The position numbers and the translations under genes are program-made. Source: Pseudocercospora fijiensis CIRAD86 (lineage: Eukaryota > Ascomycota > Dothideomycetes > Mycosphaerellales > Mycosphaerellaceae). Taken from it: 64,000 nt of DNA. The notes under the pieces were generated by a model. The model was not told the DNA's origin and ran no database searches. It saw only the letters and a program-made list of their open reading frames with translations. Numbering within the stretch: the first letter of the stretch is position 1; each line of letters starts with the position of its first letter. The DNA lies in contig NW_006921535.1 in the NCBI RefSeq assembly GCF_000340215.1, forward strand, positions 2,693,122 through 2,757,121. The letters run 5' to 3'. Of this stretch, positions 11,170 to 23,057 are shown piece after piece.

Positions 11170-12160
11170 GCTGGGAGCGTAGATACTACTACTATTAAGC
11201 GTATTCTTCTTAAGCGCTCTACGCTACCTTAATTCGTCTAAGAAGGGTAGTAAAGTATCTCGAGAATAGCTCCTTCTTATTACTATCTTCGAGCTAGCCG
11301 ATAGTAAGTTACGTATACTAGATAGACTCTTAGAGCCCTTCTTATTACTAATCTTAGCTAGAATTAGTATCTAATCCTCGAAGGTAATATTCGGAAAGGT
11401 AGCCTCGTCTATTAGTCGATTACTAATCTTTAAGATAGCTAAACCTATAGTAGTATTCGACTTCTTAATAGACTTTATAAAGGTCGGTAATATCTGCTAG
11501 AAGGGTAGTATAACCTTTTTTACTAAAGCCCTCTACTCCTTTATAGAGATACTACCTATTTTCTAAGTAGTGGCTTAGTAAGCGCCTTTGCCTTTACCTT
11601 CTTGTGCTTCTTAGTATTCTGCGCCGTAATAACCGCTTATTTCTCGTGCTCCGAGAGCTCGTTAGGGTTAGTATCTGCTTCTTTGCCCTCGTTCGCTATC
11701 TCGCTATAATAGCTGTTAGAACTGGCTTCTTCTTTCTTATATTCTTCCTCTCTGTTTACCTTGCTTCTAGAGTTAGTGTTAGTAAGCGCCTGTCTGTTTG
11801 CTATGCTACCGCTAGTCGCTGTGTCTCTTCTGTAGATATTCTCTATCTCTACCGCAAACTTCGGCGCCGTAAACTTATACTTCTAATACTCTTTATATAC
11901 TTTAAAGTACGCCTTTATAATAGCTAGATCTTTAGGCGCTAGCGGATAAGCGCTATTCTAACTACTAAGGTATTTAAGGTACCTCGCGTAGGGCCTAAAT
12001 TCCTTCTTTAACTTGCGCTATTTGCCCCTTAACGACTCCTATTTAAAGAATAGCTTATACTTTAATAATAGTACTATAGTAAGAGCGCGCTATTTAGGTA
12101 CTTTAGTCTAGTTATCGGATATCTTACCTCTATTTTTAAGCTTCTTAAGTGCTAATAATA
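11170..12160 (-). pseudogene. SANT/Myb-like accessory protein remnant of the Harbinger-type element
   Basis: On the minus strand near 11800-12140 a broken frame reads LKKEFRPYARYLKYLSS, LAPKDLAIIKAYFKVYKEY and TAPKFAVEIENIYRR. This spacing resembles the fungal SANT-like pattern (ELR..SG.GWD...A.DEVW..YI..HP....FR.K..P.Y..L..I), although the key Trp codons are lost to stops. A Ser/Lys-rich tail can be followed to about 11170. It is convergent with the transposase remnant. The assignment rests on pattern and context only; a profile search would settle it. Confidence 0.42.
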
Positions 12161-12550
12161 ACGCTTTAATGTAGGTTGTCTTATATCTAGTAATCCTCGA
12201 AAACTACGGCCTAATAACTTTGTTTCTTTTATTTTCTTTAATTTTATCGACGATATTATTTTATTTATACTCGCTATCGGAGCTCTCTTTATAGGCGTCT
12301 TTACTATTATAACGATAGATAAGAGTTAGAAGTAATATAATAATAGATAAGCGATAGTAATAATAGCGATTATTAGTAATAGTAGTAGAAAAGCGATTTT
12401 CTATATAAACTTAGAATAAGTACGGATATCGCGGATACCTCGGGATCCCCTATTCCTATTCGTTTACTAAGAAACCCCGGTTTTTACGATATTCCGAGCA
12501 TACGGAAAATCTATTCTTATTCCGACTAGGAATTCCTATTCCTGCAGTAG

Positions 12551-13282
12551 GCAAAGCGCACCCTAGTGACAGTTGCAACTAAGTTCCAATCTGCCGACAT
12601 ACCTTCACTAGTCGCCTCGCCTGCGTTTGCTGGTCCACATGCCGCGACTCGCTACGTCGTAAACGGCGTGCATTCCCACCTATACTGAACCCGGCGATGC
12701 ACGTCTCAGCACAAGTGGCCTGAGGCTCAATGCAGCGTCACACTCACACACCCGACGTCCAAGTGCCGAGACCATGTGTGGCCCGCTGCAATGCCGTCCG
12801 CAAGGCAAGCCGAATACGACTGTCCGGTATGTAAATGGCTCTTGCGCCGTTGAGTTCCTGGTTACATACCGTACAGTATAACGCTGCTATGCAGCACCGG
12901 CATTAGTTGTTGTTCAATACTGTAGCAACACGGCCAACCCGGGCCTCCTGAGAGCTCGTGCTGACGCGAGATGGATGTACGGACTACGGAGCCAGGCATG
13001 CCCATCCTCGCGTCAATATCTTCATTGAGGTAATTTGAACAGGAAGCTGATGGCCTGATGCCTCTACTAAGTTCTGTACTATTTTACAAATGCCACTCAT
13101 GCTATTATTGATCAGCGAGCGTAATGTGCCTCCTCCAGGGACGAACGTGCACACGTGCGAGCCACCCGATGCCATCCATGCAGTGTCTGCTCCAAAGCTA
13201 CAACAGATCTGATTTTAGACATTAGCCGCATAAAGCGCTTCCCCAAGATCCTCATGAAAATGCTGACATACACAGACTGGTG
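12551..13282. other. Intergenic, 3' flank of TBC gene
   Basis: Normal-composition sequence between the RIP block and the 3' end of the TBC gene. Short open frames overlap here (12984-13175, 13155-13373) but show no domain or plausible splice partner. Nothing else was recognised. Confidence 0.6.
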
Positions 13283-16200
13283 CTATTTGGCTTCTTCAAC
13301 GGAGACGGCGTTCGTACTCCTTGACGCGGTCCGACGCTGCCAGAACCAGCCTCCGCTCGACGCCGCAGCCTGAGCTTTCTCCTCGCCCTTTTTACCTACC
13401 ACGATATCCGATTGAACTTTCTCTTGCGCGGGACTTCCCACCACCGGCGTGACCTTCCCTGTAGATGGAGTGTCAAGTGGATTGCCTCCATCGACGAAGG
13501 GTGTCGGTGGTAGCGAGAACATTGGGCTGCTAACTCCCGGGATTGTGGATAGACGAGCATTCTCTGCTTCTTCCTTCGCCGCCTGCGCAGCTGCTTGTGC
13601 TTCCTGGACAGCCTTTTGGGCCTCACCTTTAGCAGCCTCCAGCTCGGCCTGCATCTGTGCAATCGCCTCTTCTTGTCGGCGTTTTGCAACTGCCATCGCT
13701 TTCTTGACCTCGTCAAGTTCCTGTCGAGCCAGCGCCTCAGATGTCTTCGCATTGACAAGTTCTAGGACTAAGGCTTCCTCTGGAACCGGTTCATGCTGCG
13801 TAGTCGCAAAGACCTCCCGCGTGGCAAGAGACGAGGTCCTCTGCGAGAAGCCACGGCGATGCACCGTCAGTCTCTCACTGGTCTCAGGTACTGGGGACTG
13901 TGCCCCGGACGTAGGCGATGGATCAGCTGGTGAGTACCCAGGAGAAGCCTCGTGGTCTGTGCTACCCGTGCGGATGATAGGTGGTGGCGGTGGCGCCATG
14001 TCAGTGTAGATGGGCGTTGTGTTCCTCGAACTCTGACGCAGACTCTGTACTGAAGAGCTTGACTCTCGTCGACCAAGCTTCAGCTCACGCAGACCACCAG
14101 CATTCGCGACAGATCCTGCCGGCAAGCTGGAGACACTACCTTTCCTGCTTTGCGGATCCGCTGCAAATGTGCTCTGAGTCGGGACCTGTTGCAGACTCTC
14201 AGCCCGATTCAGCCGCTCCTTCCTTTCGACAGATCTGGCCTGAGCCTTGAGTTCCGTGAGCTGATGCTCCAGCTTTTGCCTTGCCTTGAAGTCGTCATTC
14301 ACGCGTTGGCGTAATTCCCTAACTTCTGATCGGAGGTCATCGGCTTCGCTTTGGGAAGTCATCAGGGAGGCTTCTGAAGAGTCCAGCCGTGCTGCGAGAT
14401 CTCGTGACTGGGACTCAGCAACAGCCAACTCTTCTCTTGTCCTCGCAAGAGTGCTCCGCAGCTGAGCTTTCGTCTCGAGGCTAGCAGAGAACCTGACATT
14501 GGTTTGCAACCGATTCTGGGCTTTCTCTACCAGGTGCTCAAGCCCGTCCTTTTCTGGCACCTTCTCGCTACCGTCAAGCTGAACGTTAGTCCAGTCCCCC
14601 ACGCTCAAGGGACGGCTCCTCGGAGGAAGCTCAAGTTCATCTTTGTTTGCAGGCGGAGGCATGGTACGTCGTCGGTCATCCTTGTCGTCTTTCCTCAGCT
14701 TACCAACGATTTGCCGCATGACCTTCTGGTCTTCGCTGCGCTCCTCGCGTTCGCGCTGAAGCATTGCAGCAAGCTGTGCGTGCTCTCTCTGCATTTCTCC
14801 GATTGCAGTCAGCAGGTCCTCGATTTGGGCGTGAAGCTCCTGCTGCTGCAGGCTCGGGGTTGTGGCAAACATTGATTCGGCCTTGGACTTCGTGCTGACA
14901 CTATTGGCAACGCTTTCTCGTATCGTGTCTTGATCGTTCGCGTTTGGTGTGTCGGGCTCTGTGATGGCCGTTGATGCTAAGCTGGGAGCCGAGGAGCCAG
15001 TTGTTGATGTGCTGTCTTCGCTGCTTGAACTCTCAACGACTCCAATGCTTTGCTTGCTGGGACTGCGTCTGAGAAAGCTCGATGGTCTGCCAAAGAATCC
15101 TGTTGACATGCTCGTTGCATTTTTATCAAGGGTGGGTGGTGACAGAGTGCTGACGCTTGGCTTTAGCATATGACCAACAGGTTTGCTGGGAGTCGAAGCG
15201 TGTCCAGGAGTCCACAACCGACCAAGGAAACGTGATGCTGCTGCTTGAACATCAGGCAAGAAACCAGCACTTTGTCCAACCGTCTCAGATGACTGATTCT
15301 CAAACTCTTTCTCCAGCTCAGACAAGCCAGCGTGTGTCACAATATCACCCAAAGATGTGAAGTCATCGACCAGTAAGTCGGCGTCGCCCCCGTAGACGTC
15401 CCACATCTCGCGTCCGAGTAGAAGCTGCATGACCTCTTCGAATTCACTAGTTGCCACCATCTTCTCCTCGTGACGCCTCATCAAAGATAACGCAACGCGC
15501 ATCACAGTCTCATTCGCACCTTCCGCAAAGATCACATCGTAGATTCGGAAGAGCATGGGGAGAGGGCATGTGACTGCGAAGCAAGACAGGAACCATTGTG
15601 ACAGATACGCAGGCTCAATGCCTAGGTGCGCAAGATGTTCGTGGAGTTTCGGGTGGTGTTGTTTCAGCAATGAGGAGAACTGGTATATTCGCATGTGCAA
15701 GCCGGACAGGGAAGGAAGGAACGAGGGTCGGAGGGAGTAGTGGTCCATGAGGCTGGAGGATGGTCAGCGTACAGTTCTCCGTATATCCATAGTTGCATGC
15801 TCACCGGACAAGGACGCAAAACGCTTCCCGCTCACCCATGTTCATGAGCAGCGGTCCAACCAAGAAGCCCAGGCCTTGACAATAGCCGATATCTTTGTCA
15901 TGCAAGGAGAAGCATTGCAGCACTCTGCCAAGCATCTTCTGACCATCGCCTTCAGCATCCCTAAAGAGCTCGACGCCCGGAAATGATCGGCCAACATCTT
16001 TGTTGATGATGCCCTCGTAAGGACTCTTTTCACCAAGCAGTCGCTCATAAGCCTCCTCCAAGTCTCGATCTCGAGCGCCGGCCATTGAAGTCCACACTAC
16101 GCCGCGTAGTGGGGGAGGTATGCCTGAGCGAATTTTGGTTGTGGTCAGGGTTGGTAAGCGGACTGCTGTGCTCGGGTAGTCCTGCACGAGAGCCGCCCAG

Positions 16201-17435
16201 AACTCTAGCTCGGTCATCGGTGGCACTTCATCAGGAATTCCAGTGTTGAAGGAAATGCTATACCGAACAGAAGGCGCGTCCCGGTCGGCTACCAGCTTCT
16301 TGATCAGCGCCATACTTGGCGGGCGGCTGTGTGCTCGTGCGCGCGACGACGGCTTGTTCGAAGCTGCCTTGGGGTCTGCAGCAAACTTGGCATTCTCCTG
16401 CTCCAGTCTTGCCAATAAGAAGGCTGTCGACTCATCCTCGACGCCGTCGGGCAGACTTCTGTCTTCTTTCTCCTGTTCTTCGGTCTTGTCAAGAGCCTGC
16501 CAGTCGACTTGGATGTCATCTCCTGAGGCATCAGAGCTGCGTCGACTCGGGCTGCCACTTGGACTTGTCAATGTCGGCGTTGAGATATAGTTGGGCTCTA
16601 GAAGGTCAATGCTATCCAGCGTAGCAGTGGTGGGTCGACGATCCATGCTGAAGTCGGTATTCGGTTCTTCAGCAGGGTGTCTACGCGTCTCCCATAGATC
16701 TCTGCCTTGGGTGAATTCGATGGCAGACATGGGCGTAATGTCCCCGTCGGTGGTGTCGAAGATGGTGGTCGGCGTGTCGCTGCCGTCAAACATTGTGCTC
16801 TGCCTCTCTGGTTGGGGCCATTTGTTCTGCAAGATATCTAAGCTGCTGACTTTGCGTAGGTGTCGACGGACACCATTCACCCGTGGCGTCGCCAGGACGT
16901 CAGTGACTTGCTCTGTGCTCAGATGGTCGTAGTCCAGACTGCTTTCTGACAACGCGATGCTGGTCATGCTATCCCGGCATACGTCATGCTCTTCATTTGG
17001 CGTTGTCGGCGTGCTGGGGCCCTTTGGCGTCTCGGGCTGCGGCGATGAGGACAGTCGGGTGTCGTCGAAGGGCTCGTCGTGCAGGGTGGTGGTGCTGATG
17101 AAAATGGGGTTGGTGGTCTCCTGGGTAGGAGTAGGTAGGTCGCTATCGTTGCTGGAGCTGGAACTGGAGCTGGTATCGACTGCGTCTGGTGTCTCTGGTC
17201 GGCGTGTGTCTCGTGCCCCCGTTGTCTGCTCAACCTCCGTACCGGCTGCAGCAGACATATCCTGTTCGGCGAGATGGCGGTGGGTGTGCTGGATGTCTGG
17301 CTCTGGCTCTACCAAACAAGACCCTCTCCTCTCCTGCGTCGATTGAGTCTCCTGCATCTCATCCACGCCCACGCCCATGTTCACGTTCACGTTCACATTC
17401 AGGCGCTGCTCGTTCTCCTTCTCACTACTCATCAC
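13283..17435 (-). CDS. TBC-domain Rab GTPase-activating protein, Gyp5/EVI5-like
   Basis: Two exons, 17435-15805 and 15752-13283, joined by a 52-bp GT-AG intron (15753-15804) that restores the frame inside the TBC domain (CVLVR to LMDHY). The product is 1366 residues. The first ~430 residues are disordered and Ser/Thr/Pro-rich, with a short Asn-Val repeat near the start. The TBC domain covers about 435-670: IRSGIPPPLRG, the arginine finger in INKDVGR, and the glutamine finger in GYCQG. Three coiled-coil stretches follow (about 845-895, 985-1080, 1200-1275). Known: TBC proteins use the Arg and Gln fingers to speed GTP hydrolysis on Rab GTPases, and Gyp5/EVI5-type proteins combine TBC with C-terminal coiled coils and act in exocytic/Golgi traffic. 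Both fingers are intact, so it should be active. The exact Rab target cannot be read from sequence. Confidence 0.9.
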
Positions 17436-18460
17436 CCAAACAACAATGGGCTCTGGGCCGGCAGAACCCCCGTAATAAGATGAAGCACAACCTTAAGGCA
17501 CCTCTGTATCGATACGCAGCTACATGGATCTGCTGCTGCATCTCCTCCCCAGATCTCGCACGCAAACAAGGAAATCGAGGTCAGATCGGATACTGACACG
17601 AAGGAGTGGACGGTGCACTGCGCTGCACGCAAAACGAGTGAGCGGCGTGGACCAAGAGTTGCTGGAGTGAAACACGCACCAGATGTTCAAAGGGGTCCCC
17701 ACCAAGCATCAAGCATGAGCCAGGGAGCGCTAATCAGGGGCTTTTGATCCACCGATTCCAACCCGCAAGAAAAAGCCGGCGCGACGAGCCGAGCCGAGCC
17801 GACACGAGCCGAGCCGAGCCGCTCACCTTCCCATCTTCATTTCCCATCCGACAAATAATAATGACCACATTCGTCGTTGCAGATCTACTACACTTCGTTT
17901 GACCTGCTGGGTGAAGCGTCAGCTTATTCCCCATCTTCATAGAGAATCTGATGGCCAATGGCTACATCCGCAAAGAACCTGAATCAGGTGCTGTATACAC
18001 CGGCAAGGCCCACCAACTCTTCTACAATGACATGTCTGAAGAAGCTGCTATGGATGGCCACGCCACAGAGCTAGGTCTATCGTCCCTGCACCTGAAAGTC
18101 AGTGCTACGAATGTCAGCAAATGTTCTTGCGCTGAACGACTTCGGACAAGACAATCGTGATAGCATTGCTACGTTCGAGACCGTGGCTTTGGCTCCGGTC
18201 TGATAATGAAGCCATGTCTGGCATACCGGCATACCAGGCTTTGGGAGATCTGGATGGCCTGGCACGACTTCTCTTGCTACTTCTTTGTTTCGCGCCAGCA
18301 GACTTGGCTGCAGGGCCGGATGTGAATGTTGGTGGTCATAACAAAGAACAATTTTCATTGTCTCTGGTTGGTGATTGCGCAGAACCCCAGTAGGTCCCTT
18401 GCAGCTTCGCGGTATTGGAGAATTGTTGGAGTCTTGAAGAGGTTACGGTGTAGAGGAGAG
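17436..18460. other. Shared upstream region of TBC gene and kinase gene
   Basis: Divergent promoter space of about 1 kb. It holds a GC-rich GAGCC pentamer array at 17784-17822, interrupted once by GACAC. An open frame at 17951-18160 shows no domain. The frame open from 18326 into the kinase gene begins with an unlikely Trp/Cys-rich peptide, so the ATG at 18461 is preferred. Confidence 0.55.
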
Positions 18461-21400
18461 ATGCCGCCAAAGTCGAGAGCGGCGAAGGCGAAAGCTAATG
18501 GTACAGAAGACGTATCACCAGCACCGTCAGCCTTGGGCAAGAGACCGCGTACTGGCATCGCGGAGGGAAGCCAGACTGCTGTGCCACCTCCGGATCCGGA
18601 CGTGGCTTCAGCCATCGTAGAAGCTGATGATCAGAGAGAAGAGCCTCCCGTGAAGAAGAAGAGGAAAAAGAAGGGATCTTCTCAAGCAGCCGCTGGTGCT
18701 GGCATAGCACGTGGCGCCTCAACAACCGCTAAAGCTGCTCTTTCTTCATCGAAGAAGCCACTCGCAACTGCACCTGCGCCTAAGAGGAAATTGTCCAGAG
18801 AACTAGATGGTCTCAAAGATGGCCGGAGCGAGCCCGATGCATCGGCATATGGCAGAGACTCTTCTGATACTGAGGGCAAGCGTCGCTCAAAGAGGCTCAA
18901 CAAAGCTGTGCCTCCAGCGTCAAATGTCCAGCAGCTACCACTTCCCGTGATCGTCGAGGAAGAAGAGCAAGAAGAGAACGGCCCGTCAAGACGATCTGCG
19001 AACGGAGGGCAACAAGCACCGCTTGCTCAGAATTCTCATGATCCGGGTGCGGTGATCGAAGGTGATGTCGACGATCAGCCGCAAGATCCTGTCTCACGCC
19101 GGGCCACAAGTCCACGAAGCACACCCAGTTCAAATAGGCGAGACAAGGAGGGCTTAGATGCTTCTCGCGAAGATCTCCGCAATTTTCGGCCCGCCGCTCC
19201 CATCGATTTTAGTACCATTGATGTTGAGGAAATATATCGAAACTTCGCTCCTTACGGTGGAGGAAGACTACAACCTCATTCCTCCGAAAAAGAGGTACGA
19301 GAACGATATGAGCGCGAGAATCCCAGCGTTCGCTACACGGACTCCAACCAGATACCGCCAGACCCCAGGGAGCCTAAAGACCCTAGCGATGGCGATGGCG
19401 ATGGAGATCGTGGGCTTAAGCTCTTTGCTCCCATCGAGCCAAAGTATGCTGTTCGTGCGCGAACGAATGATGCAAAAGCTCGTTGGCATGATGATGGCTG
19501 GGACACGGTTTGGTCTACTCTGCGCGCTCACAATCCACCAGATCGCATCTATGAGATGTACGACTATTGTTGGAGGGATTCGTGTCAGTTGAGAGACAGG
19601 GCGTATTTCGCAGACATTCCAGACTGGCCAGCAGGTACTTTGCCATCGGCCTTCTTCCCACAAGTTCGCAGGGCAGTCGAAGTCGCCATGATGGAATCTT
19701 TGGTGCCGCAATGGAAAGAGCAGATTGTCTTAACTGGGCAACAATTTGGCGACGCAGGTGCGCGGGATCTGGAACAGAAACTGGCTGCAATGAAGAATGG
19801 TGTCGGGAATGGGACTAAACGACCGGATATTCCAAGGGATAATGATATGTTCGAGGCTGAGTGGGCTGGTCGACTTCAGCAATTCGCACAAGGGAGCTTG
19901 GGCCCACTCCGAGAATCGACACGGAGGACACAACACAGGCTCAAAGCAGCGCATCGGCGTGCCCTCAAGATTCGCAGCGATTATGATATCCGCGTTCGTC
20001 CTCCAATCTTGAACGATGGAGTTATCCACACGTCTATGGAGCACTACTGTAATCGTCTTCACGTAATCTTGCGTCAAACATTGATCGACTATATCAAGCC
20101 AGTCTGGCCGCCAGCTCCACGGAGTCCTCGCACCACAGACCGATATAATCGAATGATATACAGAGTCGTCCAAGGTCAGAATCCCTACCCTCCTGGGCAG
20201 GCTTCACCAAAAGAGCTGGATTTCGTAGATATTGCGACAAAAGAGATCGGATTCGATCATGTGCGCAGCCAGCAAGATCCAGGCCGCTGGGAATACAGGG
20301 AGCACCTCGGCAGTGGTTCCTTTGACAGGTGGGAGTCTGGGTTTGCTATAATGAATTCGGCAAGATCATTGACAGGCTTGCCATCAAAGACACGTATCTG
20401 GCAAGTACCAAGGGACTTGGGTTCAATGCTTGGAAACAGGCAGGCTATGTGAGGAGACCTATGGTGATTTCATTTCTGTCAGAAGACAATGTTGCTGACT
20501 CTTTTTAGTGGTACAAAGACAAGAACGACAAGATCCCAAAGGAGTACGCAGCTTTGGCCATGCTGAACAGCTGCGAGAGCTCTGCAAACATCGTCCATTG
20601 CAGGGCCTATAGTGTCTACGATGAGAGAGGCATGTACAGGCTATACACCGAGTACTGCGGACACAATGATCTGGAATACACGATCGACAGATATCGTACG
20701 CTGGCAATGCTAAATGCGGACATGGCAGCCATCGGCGGAACAAGTCCAGAACAAGCGTAAGTACATATCAAACACGACCTCCCAAAATGAAGAGTACTAA
20801 CCACTTCCTTCTCTAGCCGTATCCCAGACCGAGTTCTCTGGTGCATCCTCGAAGCCTTATCCTCCGCCGCCTGCCTCATGGACCTAGGCTACATCCCAAC
20901 CGGCGACCCAGACACAGACACCCCACCACCAAACTTCCAGCAGATGCTCCATCGCGACATCAAACCCCTCAACATCTTCCTCTCCACCCCTCGCTCCGAC
21001 AACCACTGGCCCAAAATCCCTACGCCAAAACTTGGAGACTTCGGCGGTGTAATCTTCTGCGACGAACCCGAAGCCTCAACACAAATCTACGGTACACGTT
21101 GCTACACATCCCCCGAAGTCCTACGAAGAGGCATCCCTCACCCCATCACTCCGAAAGCAGATATTTGGGCAATTGGACGCGTCATGTTGTCGTTGATCAA
21201 TTTGAATTTTCAGGATGATCATGAGTTACTCTCAAGAGAGTCGGAGGTGGATTTTGTGAAGACGCCGGATTTTAAAGCTGGGGCGGAGGAGGGTAGACAT
21301 CCTTTGCTTTGTGAACTGATCAGAAATTGTTTGAACCCTTTGCCCGCGGATAGGCCGACAGCGAAGGAGCTTTGGATGAGGGTTTGGAGGGAGGTAGGGG

Positions 21401-21486
21401 TTGAGGAGCCGATGACTAGGATAAGGTGGGAGGAGGATGAGATGTTGATGTTTGAGAGTGACAAGTATGAGGCTTTTGCTTCGTGA
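18461..21486 (+). CDS. Protein kinase with long disordered N-terminus; apparent single-base frameshift in the glycine loop
   Basis: Exons 18461-20448, 20509-20756 and 20817-21486 (introns 60 bp each, GTGAGG...TTTAG and GTAAGT...TCTAG) join in frame. Residues 1 to ~600 are basic and low-complexity (MPPKSRAAKAKA start), likely nuclear. The kinase domain follows: a glycine-loop-like LGSGSF, then LAIKD (VAIK lysine), IPKEYAAL (C-helix Glu), HRDIKPLN, GDFGGV, and TRCYTSPE for the APE motif. Between LGSGSFD and NEFGKIID the reading shifts by one base near 20310-20316; adding one base would give a continuous ~968-residue protein. The third glycine of GxGxxG reads Asp. An alternative is an unusual 68-bp intron with a weak GTGCGC donor that would delete the loop in frame. 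It could be a sequencing slip, a recent pseudogene or a degraded kinase. The catalytic residues downstream are intact. Confidence 0.7.
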
Positions 21487-21772
21487 AGAGGCTTCAAGGG
21501 CCACGAGGATAGGAACTCGTGTTGGACGATTGAAAGAGGTTGAGAAATGTGCTATGAACATGGATTTCGCCGGTTCAGGCTGAGCTGCTGTTCACGCTGA
21601 GCTTGCTGAAAAGAGTCTTGCTGCTGTTCCAATCGCTGTATCGTAACATGCATCGGCATCAGGCACTGTCGCGGCTCTCCCGCTGGTTGTACAATACAAC
21701 CATATACCTCGTCGATCCTGTCGCACGATTTTGCAACCTTTCTACTCCTCACGCCACGCTTACCCAGCCAGC

Positions 21773-22495
21773 TTAGATCAAATGCTTACTCCTGAAGTAT
21801 GCCCTCAAGTACACAATCTGCCACACACCGAGCGCAACCAGCATTCCCATAGTGCCAATAGCAAACCACTTGACTCGCTCGTTGGTGCTCTCATTGGTAT
21901 CTCGTAGCTTCATCTCTCGTCCTCGCAAATAATCCAGCTCTTGCACAATCTCGATGGCAACTTCGCTTATCCTTCGCAACTCGGCTTCCACAGGCTTCAG
22001 CTTCTCGCCAGCTTGGATGGCAGACCAGTCTTTTGCGTCGGCGCCAATGTCAATGTCGAGCTCGACGTGGCGGGATGGGCTGATGCCGGCGTGTGATGAG
22101 AGGATGTTCTCGAAGCAGACGTCGAAGGCGCTGTCGGCGTGAGCAGTGAAGGCTGTGCGCGATTCGCCGGCGACATCGCGAGGGCGGGCGTAGTTGTTTC
22201 CTACTGCGTCTTTGATCTGGATAGATAGATAGAGCATTAGTATAGATAGATAGCTGTTGCGCGCCCGAATGAATTCGCGACGTACATGCATATTCAAGAC
22301 CTGCCCATCGCCCTTGTTGCCGCTAATAGTCGCGGTCACGACGACCAATTGATCTCTGGCGACAAAGTTGCGGATGCATCGTTGAAATGATGCTGCCTCG
22401 GGGCCGGGATGGGCTTGGATTTCGAACTTGAGCGCCGAGATAAGCGGTAGGACGAATGCCAGCAGTATTCGCAGAGACATTGTTATTGTTGCCAT
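21773..22495 (-). CDS. ERV25: ERV25-like p24 family cargo receptor of COPII vesicles
   Basis: Exons 22495-22286 and 22216-21773 flank a 69-bp intron (22217-22285, GTACGT...ATCCAG). The intron is a multiple of three and stop-free, so a naive reading adds 23 residues of Ser/Tyr/Leu-rich sequence made by a TATC-type repeat. The spliced product is 217 residues, the usual p24 length. It has a hydrophobic signal peptide ([11 protein letters not shown]), a GOLD domain beginning FEIQAH with [44 protein letters not shown], a coiled-coil region ([10 protein letters not shown]...[11 protein letters not shown]), one transmembrane helix ([18 protein letters not shown]) and a short aromatic/basic tail. Known: p24 proteins sort secretory cargo, such as GPI-anchored proteins, between ER and Golgi. 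The start at 22495 has a good context (CACAATGGC). Confidence 0.93.
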   Translation of the reverse strand: MATITMSLRILLAFVLPLISALKFEIQAHPGPEAASFQRCIRNFVARDQLVVVTATISGNKGDGQVLNMHVRREFIRARNSYLSILMLYLSIQIKDAVGNNYARPRDVAGESRTAFTAHADSAFDVCFENILSSHAGISPSRHVELDIDIGADAKDWSAIQAGEKLKPVEAELRRISEVAIEIVQELDYLRGREMKLRDTNESTNERVKWFAIGTMGMLVALGVWQIVYLRAYFRSKHLI

Positions 22496-23057
22496 TGTGC
22501 GTGCGATGTGGTGAGCAATGGGAAGAAAAGTGTGCTCTCCTGCTCCTGAATGCTGGTGAACGACACTTGGAAGTCGCGTGCGTTCTCAGGGTCCAATCTT
22601 TGGATGCCTCAGGTTTTGCTACAGGAGAGACATCAAAGTCTGGTTCGCAACCTCCTTTTCATTTCACATCCTTCACAACACCTATTGTGTACCATATCGG
22701 CCAAGATGGAGGCTAGTTCCTATAAGTACCCGCAGACATGCATGTGATTTGGTTTCCTGACCACCCTCCTCGGACGAGATACCTTACCTTCCCGACGTCT
22801 ACACAGCTCTGTCTGCTAGTCTATAGCTATGCTCATTGCCTTGGAGAGAGGGCTTCGAAAGCACGCAGCTATTGCGGAGTCGCTAAAGGACACAAAACAC
22901 CTATAGTCTTTGTGCCGGGCTCTTGGAAGTGGAACCGGAAGACGAGACAAACTTAGACTCCCATAAAAGAAACTCAAGTCGGAATTGCATTGGAAAAGAT
23001 ATCGCTAATCCACAAGAGACAGTCCACCCTCATCATCATCTCTACTCTATGCTCGAT
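22496..23057. other. Intergenic between ERV25 and oxalate decarboxylase genes
   Basis: No coding or repeat signal was recognised. It holds the ERV25 upstream region and the 3' flank of the bicupin gene. Confidence 0.5.

Larger units (their letters stand above)
1..12550. other. RIP-affected transposon compartment
   Basis: TA, CTA and TAG steps abound while CA and TG are scarce on both strands, in sharp contrast to the sequence after 12560, where normal CA/TG use and CpG return within a few tens of bases. 12161-12550 holds no recognisable coding; it ends in a GATCCCC/ATTCCTATTC-rich stretch that may be a transposon terminus. No terminal inverted repeat could be paired by eye. Confidence 0.8.

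Noticed and set aside
11604..11927. 107-codon plus-strand frame within the first RIP block
   Set aside because: Composition of RIP-mutated DNA; it overlaps the SANT-like remnant on the opposite strand and has no domain.
13449..17596. Many plus-strand frames across the TBC gene
   Set aside because: Shadows of the long minus-strand coding region; low-complexity Ser/Ala/Leu frames without domains.
18326..18460. Upstream extension of the kinase frame
   Set aside because: Trp/Cys-rich peptide unlike the basic low-complexity N-terminus; the ATG at 18461 gives a natural start.
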